Assembly (NCBI RefSeq): GCF_000982955.1
Contig: NZ_KQ058841.1
Span: 1-64,000, forward strand
Direction: 5' to 3'
DNA from: Micromonospora sp. HK10
GTDB lineage: Bacteria; Actinomycetota; Actinomycetes; Mycobacteriales; Micromonosporaceae
DNA: 64,000 nucleotides
Positions 7,929 through 14,973 of the stretch are shown here, piece by piece (the first letter of the stretch is position 1; every line of letters begins with the position of its first letter). The translations under genes and the position numbers were made by a program. The notes below the pieces were generated by a model. That model was not told the origin of the DNA and did not search any database. It was given only the letters and a program-made list of their open reading frames with translations.

Positions 7929-9268
7929 GTCTGATCGATCGAGAGAAGGGCGCGGCGGGCGTCCCGCCGACTCCGCCGGCGGGAGGCCGGCGCGGCGGAC
8001 CGACCGTGGCCGACGTGGTCCGGGCGGTCACCACGGGCGACCTGCCCATCCGCATCACCGGGTACGACGGCAGCGCGGTCGGCCCGGCCGACGCCGGGAT
8101 CACCCTGGCGATCCACACCGAGCGGGGCCTGTCGTACCTGCTCACCGCCCCGGGTGACCTGGGCATGGCCCGGGCGTACGTGAGCGGCGACCTGGGTCTG
8201 GAGGGCGTCCATCCGGGCGACCCGTACGAGGCGTTGATCGTGCTCAAGGACCAGCTGCACCTGCGCCTGCCGTCGGTGGGCGAGGCGCTCTCCCTGGTCC
8301 GCGGGCTGGGCTGGGAGCGGCTGTTGCCGCCGCCGCCCCCGCCGCAGGAGTCCGCGCCGCGCTGGAAGCGGGTGGTGAACGGGCTGCGCCACTCGCGTAC
8401 CCGGGACAGCAGCGCGATCTCGCACCACTACGACGTGTCGAACGCCTTCTACGAGAAGGTGCTGGGCCCGTCGATGACGTACACCTGTGCGGTCTTCCGC
8501 AGCCCGGAGGACACCCTGGAGGAGGCGCAGCGGGCCAAGTACGACCTGGTCGCCGGCAAGCTGGCGCTCAAGCCGGGGATGCGGCTGCTCGATGTCGGCT
8601 GCGGCTGGGGCGGCATGGTCCGGCACGCGGCCCGCGAGTACGGCGTCAAGGCGCTCGGCGTGACCCTGTCCAAGGCGCAGGCCGAGTGGGCGCAGGCGGC
8701 GATCGAGCGGGAGGGTCTCGGTGAGCTGGCCGAGGTGCGTCATCTGGACTACCGGGACGCCCCGCGTGAGCAGTTCGACGCCATCTCCTCGATCGGGCTG
8801 ACCGAGCACATCGGGGTGCGCAACTACCCGGCCTACTTCGGCGCGCTGCGCAGTCGGCTCAAGCCCGGCGGGCGGCTGATGAACCACTGCATCACCCGGG
8901 CCAACAACCGTGCCCCGCACCGCTCGGGCGCGTTCATCGACCGGTACGTCTTCCCGGACGGTGAGCTGGCCGGGCCGGGCCGGCTGATCAGCGAGATCCA
9001 CGACGCCGGGTTGGAGGTGCACCACGAGGAGAACCTGCGCCAGCACTACGCGCTGACCCTGGCCGGCTGGTGCCGGAACCTGGTCGAGCACTGGGACTTC
9101 TGCGTGAACGAGGTGGGGCCGGGCACCGCCCGGGTGTGGGGGCTCTACATGGCCGGCTCCCGGTTGGCCTTCGAGCGCAACGAGATCCAGCTGCACCAGG
9201 TGGTCGCCACGCAGAACGGGCCGCGGGGGGTCAATGGCTACCCGCTCCGTCCGGACTGGACGCCGTGA
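7925..9268 (+). CDS. tmsB: SAM-dependent fatty acyl methyltransferase (TmsB/UfaA1-like)
   Basis: 447 residues; ATG 7925 overlaps the tmsA stop (ATGA), so translation is coupled. The C-terminal two thirds are a cyclopropane-fatty-acid-synthase fold: HHYDVSNAFYEKVLGPSMTY, SAM-binding LLDVGCGWGG at about residues 221-230, and GLTEHIG at about 292-298 whose Glu binds bicarbonate in CFA synthases. The N-terminal third holds a Pro-rich linker (PPPPPPP). Next to the FAD reductase it most likely adds a methylene at C10 of oleoyl chains rather than forming a cyclopropane ring. A strong terminator follows 12 bases after the stop. Confidence 0.85.
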   Translation: MSLIDREKGAAGVPPTPPAGGRRGGPTVADVVRAVTTGDLPIRITGYDGSAVGPADAGITLAIHTERGLSYLLTAPGDLGMARAYVSGDLGLEGVHPGDPYEALIVLKDQLHLRLPSVGEALSLVRGLGWERLLPPPPPPQESAPRWKRVVNGLRHSRTRDSSAISHHYDVSNAFYEKVLGPSMTYTCAVFRSPEDTLEEAQRAKYDLVAGKLALKPGMRLLDVGCGWGGMVRHAAREYGVKALGVTLSKAQAEWAQAAIEREGLGELAEVRHLDYRDAPREQFDAISSIGLTEHIGVRNYPAYFGALRSRLKPGGRLMNHCITRANNRAPHRSGAFIDRYVFPDGELAGPGRLISEIHDAGLEVHHEENLRQHYALTLAGWCRNLVEHWDFCVNEVGPGTARVWGLYMAGSRLAFERNEIQLHQVVATQNGPRGVNGYPLRPDWTP

Positions 9269-9280
9269 TCCGCTGACGGT

Positions 9281-9316
9281 CGACGAAAGGCCGCGCGAGC
9301 GCGCGGCCTTTCGTCG
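9281..9316 (+). terminator. Rho-independent-like terminator after tmsAB
   Basis: A perfect 17-base inverted repeat (CGACGAAAGGCCGCGCG and its complement, 9281-9297 and 9300-9316) with two bases between the arms, directly after the tmsB stop. There is no clear U tract, which is normal in high-GC actinomycetes. Confidence 0.85.
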
Positions 9317-9322
9317 AGCCTA

Positions 9323-9351
9323 TTGACAAAGAAGTTTTGTACGTACAAACT
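9323..9351 (+). promoter_or_regulatory. Promoter with palindromic operator for the ArsR-like gene
   Basis: TTGACA at 9323-9328 is a consensus -35 box. Downstream lies the perfect 14-base palindrome TTTGTACGTACAAA (9336-9349), which covers the spacer and the expected -10 region (around 9344-9351, CAAACT or TACAAA). The start codon of the regulator is only 11 bases after it. An AT-rich palindrome in such GC-rich DNA, set exactly on the promoter, is best explained as the regulator's own binding site (autorepression). Confidence 0.65.
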
Positions 9352-9361
9352 GATTTTTGCC

Positions 9362-9919
9362 ATGAGAGACGTCCTGTACCTGGAAGCACGCGAGCAGGCC
9401 GAGATCCTGCTCAAGCCGCAGCGCATCGAGGTGCTGCGGCAGCTTGCCGAGCCCCGCACCTGCACCGAGGTGGCCGCCCGGCTCGACCAGACGCCGCAGC
9501 GGGTCTACTACCACGTCAGGCAGCTGGTCGCCGCCGGCCTGGTCGAGCAGGTCTCGGCCCGCAAGGTGCGCGGCATCAGCGAGGGCATCTACCGGGCGGT
9601 GGCCCGGTCGTACTGGCTCTCGCCCCGCCTGGTCGGCCGGCTCGGCGACCGCCGGATCCGCGACGAGCTGAGCCTGGGCTACCTGCTCGATCTCGTCGAG
9701 GAGGTCCAGGCCGACATCGCCGGCCTCGACCGCAGCAGGCCGGAGCTGCCCTCGATCGGAGTGTCCGGCGAGATCAGAGTGCCGGCCGAGCGCCGGCAGG
9801 AGTTCCTGCGCGACCTGCAGTCGACGCTGCAGGACCTGTTCACGCGCTACGGCGGCGCCGAGGGGGACGCCTTCAAACTCGCCGTGGCCTGCTACCCGAA
9901 AGGTGACGACCGTGAGTGA
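9362..9919 (+). CDS. ArsR-family winged-helix regulator
   Basis: 185 residues from ATG 9362. The N-terminal 90 residues are a winged helix (ILLKPQRIEVLRQL, CTEVAARLDQTPQRVYYHVR, wing about VSARKVRGISEGIYRAV), the rest a helical dimerisation/ligand part. It lacks the metal-binding cysteines of ArsR proper, so it probably senses something else or acts as a simple autorepressor. It overlaps the start of the SRPBCC gene by eight bases, so both are made together. ArsR/SRPBCC (AHSA1) pairs are common in actinomycetes. The palindrome at 9336-9349 is the likely operator. Confidence 0.8.
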   Translation: MRDVLYLEAREQAEILLKPQRIEVLRQLAEPRTCTEVAARLDQTPQRVYYHVRQLVAAGLVEQVSARKVRGISEGIYRAVARSYWLSPRLVGRLGDRRIRDELSLGYLLDLVEEVQADIAGLDRSRPELPSIGVSGEIRVPAERRQEFLRDLQSTLQDLFTRYGGAEGDAFKLAVACYPKGDDRE

Positions 9920-10763
9920 ACCGCTGACCGTCCGGGCCCGTCTCGCCGCCCCCGTGGACGCCGTGCGCCGCGCCCTGACCGACCCGGCCGAGCTGCGCGT
10001 CTGGCTGGCCGAGCAGGCCGAGGTCGAGCTGCCGCACCGGTACGCATTCTGGGGCCGCTACACCCCCGAGGGGAACGCCCCGCACCAGCGGCTGCTGCAC
10101 GCCGACGAGCGCACCCTGCGGTTCGCCTGGACCCTCGACGGGGTGGAGACCACCACCGAGTTCGAGCTGGCGCCGGAGGGGGCGGGCACCCTGCTCACCC
10201 TGCGGCAGAGCCACTTCGACTTCGCCGAGGCGATGGACGGCAGCAGCATCCGGGGCACGTTGCAAACCTTCTGGGCCCTGTCGATCGCCAACCTGGCCGC
10301 CCACGTGGCGGGCGAGCCGCTGCTGCCGCGTACCGACTTCACCTCCACCGACCTGCGGGCCGAGGTGACCATCGACGCCCCGCTGGACCGGGTCTGGACC
10401 TCGCTGACCGATTCGGAGCAGGCCAGCGCCTGGTTCGGCTACCCGATCGGGATCGAGCCCTGGGTCGGCGGCCGCTACGCCATGGGCGGCTTTGACACCG
10501 GGTACGCGGCCAAGGTGGTCGACCTGGACCCCGGCCGCCTGCTCTCGGTGGACTGGGGCCCCTTCGGGGTCAGCACCTGGGAACTGGCCGAGTCGGCGGG
10601 GAAGACGAAGCTGACCATGGTGCAGAGCGGCTTCGACGAGAGCAACCCGCCGTACACGCCGTGGTCCGGCAACGTGGCCAGCCTCTACGAGCTGCGGCGC
10701 TTCAACGAGCTGGCCGAGTGGCAGTCGATCTGGGTCTCCGTGGAGCTGCCGGCGACCGCCTGA
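9912..10763 (+). CDS. Two-domain SRPBCC (AHSA1-like) protein
   Basis: 283 residues from GTG 9912, which has AAAGG about eight bases upstream; GTG 9903 is possible. Two tandem START/Bet v 1-like (AHSA1) domains are visible: about 1-140 (VRARLAAPVDAVRRALTDPAELRVWL) and 145-280 (AEVTIDAPLDRVWTSLTDSEQASAWFGYPIG). These cytosolic domains bind hydrophobic ligands in a deep pocket; no ligand is known for this pair. The gene is translationally coupled to the ArsR-like regulator, suggesting a small-molecule response. Confidence 0.8.
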   Translation: MSEPLTVRARLAAPVDAVRRALTDPAELRVWLAEQAEVELPHRYAFWGRYTPEGNAPHQRLLHADERTLRFAWTLDGVETTTEFELAPEGAGTLLTLRQSHFDFAEAMDGSSIRGTLQTFWALSIANLAAHVAGEPLLPRTDFTSTDLRAEVTIDAPLDRVWTSLTDSEQASAWFGYPIGIEPWVGGRYAMGGFDTGYAAKVVDLDPGRLLSVDWGPFGVSTWELAESAGKTKLTMVQSGFDESNPPYTPWSGNVASLYELRRFNELAEWQSIWVSVELPATA

Positions 10764-10774
10764 CGCGGCACGCT

Positions 10775-10816
10775 CCCGTCCCTGCCGCCCGACACCGCCG
10801 GCGAGGCAGGGACGGG
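10775..10816. terminator. Hairpin between convergent units
   Basis: CCCGTCCCTGCC (10775-10786) and its exact complement (10805-10816) form a 12-base stem with an 18-base loop just after the SRPBCC gene. It can serve as a terminator in this direction and lies about 200 bases before the end of the convergent sigma factor gene. Confidence 0.6.
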
Positions 10817-10947
10817 TTGCCGCCGGCTACCACCATGATGTCCTGGCTGACTCACCCGGTTCCGGCCCTCGGTACGTCCCGACTGATCCATCCACGCCAT
10901 CACGTCGGTAGCGGCTCGGACGGTACCGGGGACCCGGCCGACCAGGC

Positions 10948-11028
10948 GCCAGCGCCAGCCGGCGGACGAGGTTCAGCTCGGTGCCGTCCGCCAGCGCCAG
11001 CCGGCGGACGAGGTTCAGCTCGGTGCCG
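10948..11028. repeat. Two-copy 42-base tandem repeat at the end of a sigma factor gene
   Basis: A 39-base unit is present at 10948-10986 and again, identical, at 10990-11028, a period of 42 bases or 14 codons. The right-hand copy contains the stop codon of the ECF42 sigma gene (11015-11017); the left copy lies just beyond it. In another reverse frame the block reads twice as LNLVRRLALADGTE, so it may be a small duplication of a former coding end. Confidence 0.75.
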
Positions 11029-12247
11029 ACCGCCCACGCCGAGCCGGCCGGGTCAGCTCGGCGGCCCGGCGGAGCAGCGCCCGCCGCTCCGGCTCGGAGC
11101 GGACCGCGTCGGCCGCCGCCTGGAACAGCGCCATGGCCCGGCGCTGGTCGCCCAGCCGCGCGGTCAGCTCGGCCTCCACGGCCAGCGCCGGCGGATAGCC
11201 GTCCAGCGCGCCGCCCGCCCGCGCCTCGGCCAGCAGGTCCAGCCCGGGCCCGGGGCCGTACGCGTAGCCGTGCGCCACCGCCCGGTTCAGCCGGACGACC
11301 GGGGTGGGCGTGCGGCGGACCAGTTCGTCGTACCAGCCGGCGATGGCCGGCCAGTCGGTCTCGGCGGCGGTCGGGGCGGTGGCGTGGCCGGCGGCGATCC
11401 GGGCCTGGAGGGCGTACGGGCCGGAGCCGGCCCGGTCGAGCAGCGCGACGCCCTCGGCGATCTCCGCCTGGTTCCAGCGGGCGCGGTCCTGCTGGTCGAG
11501 GGTGAGCAGGTCGCCGTCGGCGTCCCGGCGGGCGGCCCGGCGGGAGTGGTGCAGCAGGAACAGGGCGAGCAGGCCGGCCGGCTCCGGCTGGTCCGGCAGG
11601 AGCGTGTGCAACAGCCGCGCCAGCCGGACCGCCTCGGTGGCGAACGCGGGTTCGCCGCTGGCGTCGTACCCCCGGGTGAAGAGCAGGTAGAGCACGGCCA
11701 GCACACCCGGCAGCCGCTCGACCAGCGCGGGCCCCGTCGGCACCCGGTACGGGACACCGGCCGCCGCGATCTTCGTCTTCGCCCGGGTGAGCCGGCGGGT
11801 CATCGTCGACTCGCTGACCAGGAACGCCCGGGCGATCTCGGCAGTGGGCACGCCGGCCACGGTGCGCAGGGTCAACGCCACCCGGGCCTCCAGGGCCAGC
11901 GCCGGGTGGCAGCAGGTGAAGATGAGCCGTAACCGGTCGTCCACCACGTCCCCCTCCGGCGGCGCCGGCTCCGGATCGGTGAGCAGCGCCAGCTCGCGCA
12001 GCTTGCGGCGTTCCACGGCGGCCCGGCGCAGCACGTCCACGGCCCGGTTCCGGGCGGCCGTCATCAGCCAGCCGCCCGGATTGGCCGGTACGCCGTCGCG
12101 GGGCCACCGCTCCAGCGCGGCGGCCAGCGCCTCCTGGGCGCAGTCCTCGGCGAGGGTCCAGTCACCGGTGACGCGGATCAGGGCGGCCACGATCCGCGGG
12201 TACGCCTCGGCACCCGCGTCGGCGACCGCCCCGGCCGCGTCGGTCAC
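11015..12247 (-). CDS. ECF42-type RNA polymerase sigma factor (copy 1)
   Basis: 410 residues from GTG 12247. Residues about 10-85 are sigma-70 region 2 (LAEDCAQEALAAALERWP, NPGGWLMTAARNRAVDVLRR), 115-175 region 4 (RVALTLRTVAGVPTAEIARAFLVSESTMTRRLTRAKTKI), then a C-terminal TPR-like extension of over 200 residues, which is typical of the ECF42 group. No anti-sigma factor is nearby, as expected: the partner is the YCII (DGPF) gene just upstream, four bases away. It is likely transcribed from the conserved promoter at 12618-12644, so it would drive its own operon. The start is fixed by the YCII stop. Confidence 0.9.
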   Translation of the reverse strand: MTDAAGAVADAGAEAYPRIVAALIRVTGDWTLAEDCAQEALAAALERWPRDGVPANPGGWLMTAARNRAVDVLRRAAVERRKLRELALLTDPEPAPPEGDVVDDRLRLIFTCCHPALALEARVALTLRTVAGVPTAEIARAFLVSESTMTRRLTRAKTKIAAAGVPYRVPTGPALVERLPGVLAVLYLLFTRGYDASGEPAFATEAVRLARLLHTLLPDQPEPAGLLALFLLHHSRRAARRDADGDLLTLDQQDRARWNQAEIAEGVALLDRAGSGPYALQARIAAGHATAPTAAETDWPAIAGWYDELVRRTPTPVVRLNRAVAHGYAYGPGPGLDLLAEARAGGALDGYPPALAVEAELTARLGDQRRAMALFQAAADAVRSEPERRALLRRAAELTRPARRGRSAPS

Positions 12248-12251
12248 CGGC

Positions 12252-12581
12252 TCAGTCCTCCACCAGCGGGCGCAACTCGATCCGGCCCGCGTACGCCATC
12301 GGGTGGGCGCGGACCACCTCGATCGCCTCGTCCAGGTCGGCGCACTCCAGCAGGTCGAAGCCGACAATGACCTCCTGGGTCTCGGCGAACGGACCGTCGG
12401 TCAGCAGCAACTCCCCGTCCCGGACCCGGACCGTGGTGGCCGCCGACGGGGGCGCGAACCGGCTGCCGGTCACCCGCTGCCCGTTGGCGTCGCGCTCGGC
12501 CACCCACTGCTCGATGTCGGGAGCCGCGCTCGGGTCCTTGTCGGGCTCGGTGTCGGTGCAGACCAGCATCATGTACTTCAT
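12252..12581 (-). CDS. YCII-related (DGPF) protein (copy 1)
   Basis: 109 residues from ATG 12581 with GGAGGAG upstream. It has the family core MKYMMLVC, LLLTDGPFAETQEVIVGFDLLE (the DGPF motif and following strand) and a ferredoxin-like alpha/beta pattern. The biochemical role of DGPF proteins is unknown; they occur next to ECF42 sigma factors and are their main targets. Here the sigma gene follows four bases downstream on the same strand. Two other copies in the window (27037-27444, 35624-35995) share the fold and the context. Confidence 0.9.
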   Translation of the reverse strand: MKYMMLVCTDTEPDKDPSAAPDIEQWVAERDANGQRVTGSRFAPPSAATTVRVRDGELLLTDGPFAETQEVIVGFDLLECADLDEAIEVVRAHPMAYAGRIELRPLVED

Positions 12582-12617
12582 CGGTTCACTCCTCCAGGTT
12601 GTGCTTGCACCCAGCCT

Positions 12618-12644
12618 GACGAACGGGCAACCCCGATCCGGACA
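12618..12644 (-). promoter_or_regulatory. ECF42-type promoter, module 1
   Basis: On the reverse strand TGTCCG (12644-12639) is followed after 17 bases by CGTC (12621-12618), matching the TGTCGA / CGWC promoter reported for ECF42. An A-rich run (GGAAAAATT) lies about 14 bases upstream of the -35 element, as in the other two modules. It points into the YCII gene 37 bases away. Confidence 0.7.
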
Positions 12645-12689
12645 GCCGGCGCTGGGAATTTTTCCGGGCGCCCCGCCGGCCTCGACGGA

Positions 12690-14249
12690 CTACGAGGAGG
12701 AGTCCCTGAGGATGGGGGGCATCGGCGTCCACGGGCTCGCGGACACGGCGGCCTCGACCAGTCTGACGAGTTCGTCGCCGAGCGGCCCGGCGCGGAAGAT
12801 GGAGCGTAGCTGGGCGGTGATGACCGCAAGGCCGTGCTCCGTCCCGCCGATCGAGCGGGCGTAGCCGGCCAGGACCTGGGCGATCTCCGGCGCCGTGGAC
12901 ATGACCATGCGGCGGGTCAACTCGTACTCGACGCTGCTGGCCAGGAAGAACTCCAGCCAGCCGGGAATGGGGCGGGTGGGCGCCAGGCCCTGCTCGCCGT
13001 GCGCCAGCAGCGGTGGCTGCAAGCGGTCGAAGTAGGCCCGGAAGTCTTTCCGGTCGGCGCCGTACTGGGCGAACGGGAAGACGAACAGCTCCGGCGCCTC
13101 CCGCCGGATCTCGAACGCCCGGGCGGCGATCGAGAAGAGGTAACGGATCCGGGCACCCTTCATGGTCGGCTCGGGCAGCCGGTCCTCCTCCAGCCGGAAG
13201 ATCTCGGTGGCCACGACGTCGGGGTCCTGTTCCCCGATGACCGACCCCACCGTGTCCGAGAGGAGGTCGCCCGACGGCCACCCGACGTGCGCCGTCAACT
13301 CGCCGATGAACTGCCGGACCGCGGCCGGGTCGAACGGATCCAGCTCGACGTCGAACCGGAACCCTTCGGCGAGTCGCACCAGCAGGGCGAACGAGACACC
13401 CGGGCTCCAACCCCGGCCCACGAACTTCCCGGCGGTCGGGGTCAGGGGCGGGTACGGCCCGTTCAACGCCAGGTCGCACAGGGCCGCCAGGCCGATCTCG
13501 CTCGCCACCGACACCGGCTTGCCGTCGTCGTAGAACAGGTCGTGGGCGACCCCGTAGATGCCGGACAGCAGCGGGGTGAAGTTGAACGGGCCACGACCGG
13601 CCCGGTTGAGGTCGCTGCCGACCTTGAACACCTCGGAGATGCGGGCGGCACACTCCATGAGATGCCGGGTGCCGACGAGCCACCCCCGGTGATCGAGGAT
13701 GATCGGAACCTCGTCGATCGGTTGCAGGTCGGCCCACGTCCGCAGCGGCGAGCGGTCCGGATCGCCCCGACAGACCTGGGTGACGACCGGTCGTTGCAGG
13801 TCGGCGAGAAGATGGAAGGCCGGCGGCCGCCCGTTCTCGGCGAGCGCCGTGAAGTCACCCTTCCGGCAGCCGGCGAACATCCTCCTGGTTGCCTCCACCC
13901 GCTCCCACCCGATCACCGCCGGGCTGTCGCGGAACCGGCCGTCGCACAGCGGCAGGTCGTCGGCGGTCAGCTCCTGGACCGGCAGGTTGCCGGCGATCAG
14001 CCCTGCTTGCGTCTCCAGCAGGAGGCTGGTGCACAGCCCGGCCACCGTGCCGATCTGTTGCAGCCAGTGGTGCCGCTCGTGCAGGAGCGCCCCGAGCAGC
14101 GACACGATCGATTCGTAGTCGTCGTCCGCACCGGGAACGCGGGTCAACTCGATCGCGAGGCCGAGCGGATTAAGCGACCCCAGGCTGCTGTGGAACAGAC
14201 TGGGACTCGCCTCGTTGCGGTGGCTCTGGAGGCGCGAGGAGTTCGACAA
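12690..14249 (-). CDS. Uncharacterised protein with HExxH motif, partner of EACC1-like gene
   Basis: 519 residues reading from TTG 14249; a later start cannot be excluded. I do not recognise a named family. Near the N-terminus (about residues 57-61) is HERHH within LLGALLHERHHWLQQIG, an HExxH pattern in a predicted helix as in zinc metalloproteases, although the third ligand is not obvious. The rest is mixed helical, with no signal peptide or membrane segment, so a cytosolic protein. The first 80 bases overlap the end of the upstream EACC1-like gene in another frame, so both proteins are made together. By context it may be an effector (toxin/peptidase) guarded or delivered by EACC1; this is inference. 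Confidence 0.6.
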   Translation of the reverse strand: MSNSSRLQSHRNEASPSLFHSSLGSLNPLGLAIELTRVPGADDDYESIVSLLGALLHERHHWLQQIGTVAGLCTSLLLETQAGLIAGNLPVQELTADDLPLCDGRFRDSPAVIGWERVEATRRMFAGCRKGDFTALAENGRPPAFHLLADLQRPVVTQVCRGDPDRSPLRTWADLQPIDEVPIILDHRGWLVGTRHLMECAARISEVFKVGSDLNRAGRGPFNFTPLLSGIYGVAHDLFYDDGKPVSVASEIGLAALCDLALNGPYPPLTPTAGKFVGRGWSPGVSFALLVRLAEGFRFDVELDPFDPAAVRQFIGELTAHVGWPSGDLLSDTVGSVIGEQDPDVVATEIFRLEEDRLPEPTMKGARIRYLFSIAARAFEIRREAPELFVFPFAQYGADRKDFRAYFDRLQPPLLAHGEQGLAPTRPIPGWLEFFLASSVEYELTRRMVMSTAPEIAQVLAGYARSIGGTEHGLAVITAQLRSIFRAGPLGDELVRLVEAAVSASPWTPMPPILRDSSS

Positions 14250-14574
14250 GCCGCTTCATCTCTTTCTGGCTGCTGAGCGGGCCCTCGAACGTGACCGTCA
14301 TGCCGGCCCGGGTGGTGCGGACCTCGACGCTGGCCCGGCGCTGCTCCAGATAGGTCACGACGATGTCGCGCACCACCTTGAGCCCGCCGGCGGACGAGAC
14401 GACGAGCACCACCGAGTGCAGCAGCGAGCTGCTCATCGCGGTGTTGTGCGGATCGGCCTCGTGACAGGTCACGCCGGGCAGATCGAGGTGAGCGAGGAGT
14501 CGTTCCGCCGTGGCGAAGTCCTCGCCGGCGGCGGTGATCTGGATGTAGACCTTCTCGGTCAGTGCATCGCCCAC
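14170..14574 (-). CDS. EACC1-like (effector-associated constant component) protein
   Basis: 134 residues from GTG 14574, preceded by AAGGGG at good spacing; upstream in-frame ATG readings are unsupported. The pattern is: N-terminal strand-helix unit (KVYIQITAAGEDFATAERLLAHL), then a hydrophobic stretch SLLHSVVLVVSSAGGLKVVR, YLEQRR, then VEVRTTRAGMTVTFEG and a final helix KEMKRLVELL. This matches the EACC1 layout described by Kaur and colleagues (2020) for actinobacterial and other multicellular-bacterial conflict systems, where EACC1 links sensor/NTPase modules to peptidase-like effectors. Here its only partner is the HExxH protein downstream. Assignment is by memory of the pattern. Confidence 0.6.
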   Translation of the reverse strand: MGDALTEKVYIQITAAGEDFATAERLLAHLDLPGVTCHEADPHNTAMSSSLLHSVVLVVSSAGGLKVVRDIVVTYLEQRRASVEVRTTRAGMTVTFEGPLSSQKEMKRLVELLAPPEPPQRGESQSVPQQPGVA

Positions 14575-14723
14575 GAGCGCCCCTTGTCGGCTCCTGCGCT
14601 GGATCGGTGCCCAGCGTACTTCGTGGGTCAAGCGGGCACCGGCTCCACAAGATCGAAATTCCGGGGCCGAGGTGCCGGGGTGCGGCAGGTGCAAAAGGTC
14701 CGCCGACGGGGTAATGCCGGGCG

Positions 14724-14777
14724 ATGTTCTTCATCTTCGGGCTCCGGGCCGAGGCCGAGCGCCTCCCGGTCGGCTGA
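14724..14777 (+). pseudogene. Remnant of a small zinc-ribbon protein gene
   Basis: ATG 14724 opens a 17-codon frame beginning MFFIFGLR, the hallmark N-terminus of a widespread small actinobacterial zinc-ribbon protein (about 80-100 residues), but it ends at TGA 14775 before any CxxC. Downstream, a GTG frame at 14781-14954 (57 residues, Arg/Pro-rich, one Cys) is not convincing as a gene. The remaining part of the 399-base gap 14575-14973 holds nothing else I can support. Confidence 0.45.
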
Positions 14778-14973
14778 CGCGTGGCCCGCCTCCTCCGCTG
14801 GCTGATCGGTCGCCCGCCGGTCGCCGCGCCCCCGCCGGTGCACACCGTGTCCCGCCCGCCGTGCACGCCCGGCCGCCGGCACCGGCGCCGCAGCCGGCCG
14901 TCGGCGGGCGCCGAGTCGCCGCGCTCGCCCTGGAACCGCTCCGCCGGCCGCTGACCGCCTATCCTGGCGGATC

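Noticed and set aside
10827..12107. Open reverse frame that extends past the ECF42 stop and includes two LNLVRRLALADGTE repeats
   Set aside because: The upstream part is out of frame with the sigma domains and is Arg/Gly/Pro-rich; only the short duplication itself is kept as a repeat.
14781..14954. 57-codon forward frame after the zinc-ribbon remnant
   Set aside because: Arg/Pro-rich with no ribosome binding site and no recognisable motif; probably non-coding.
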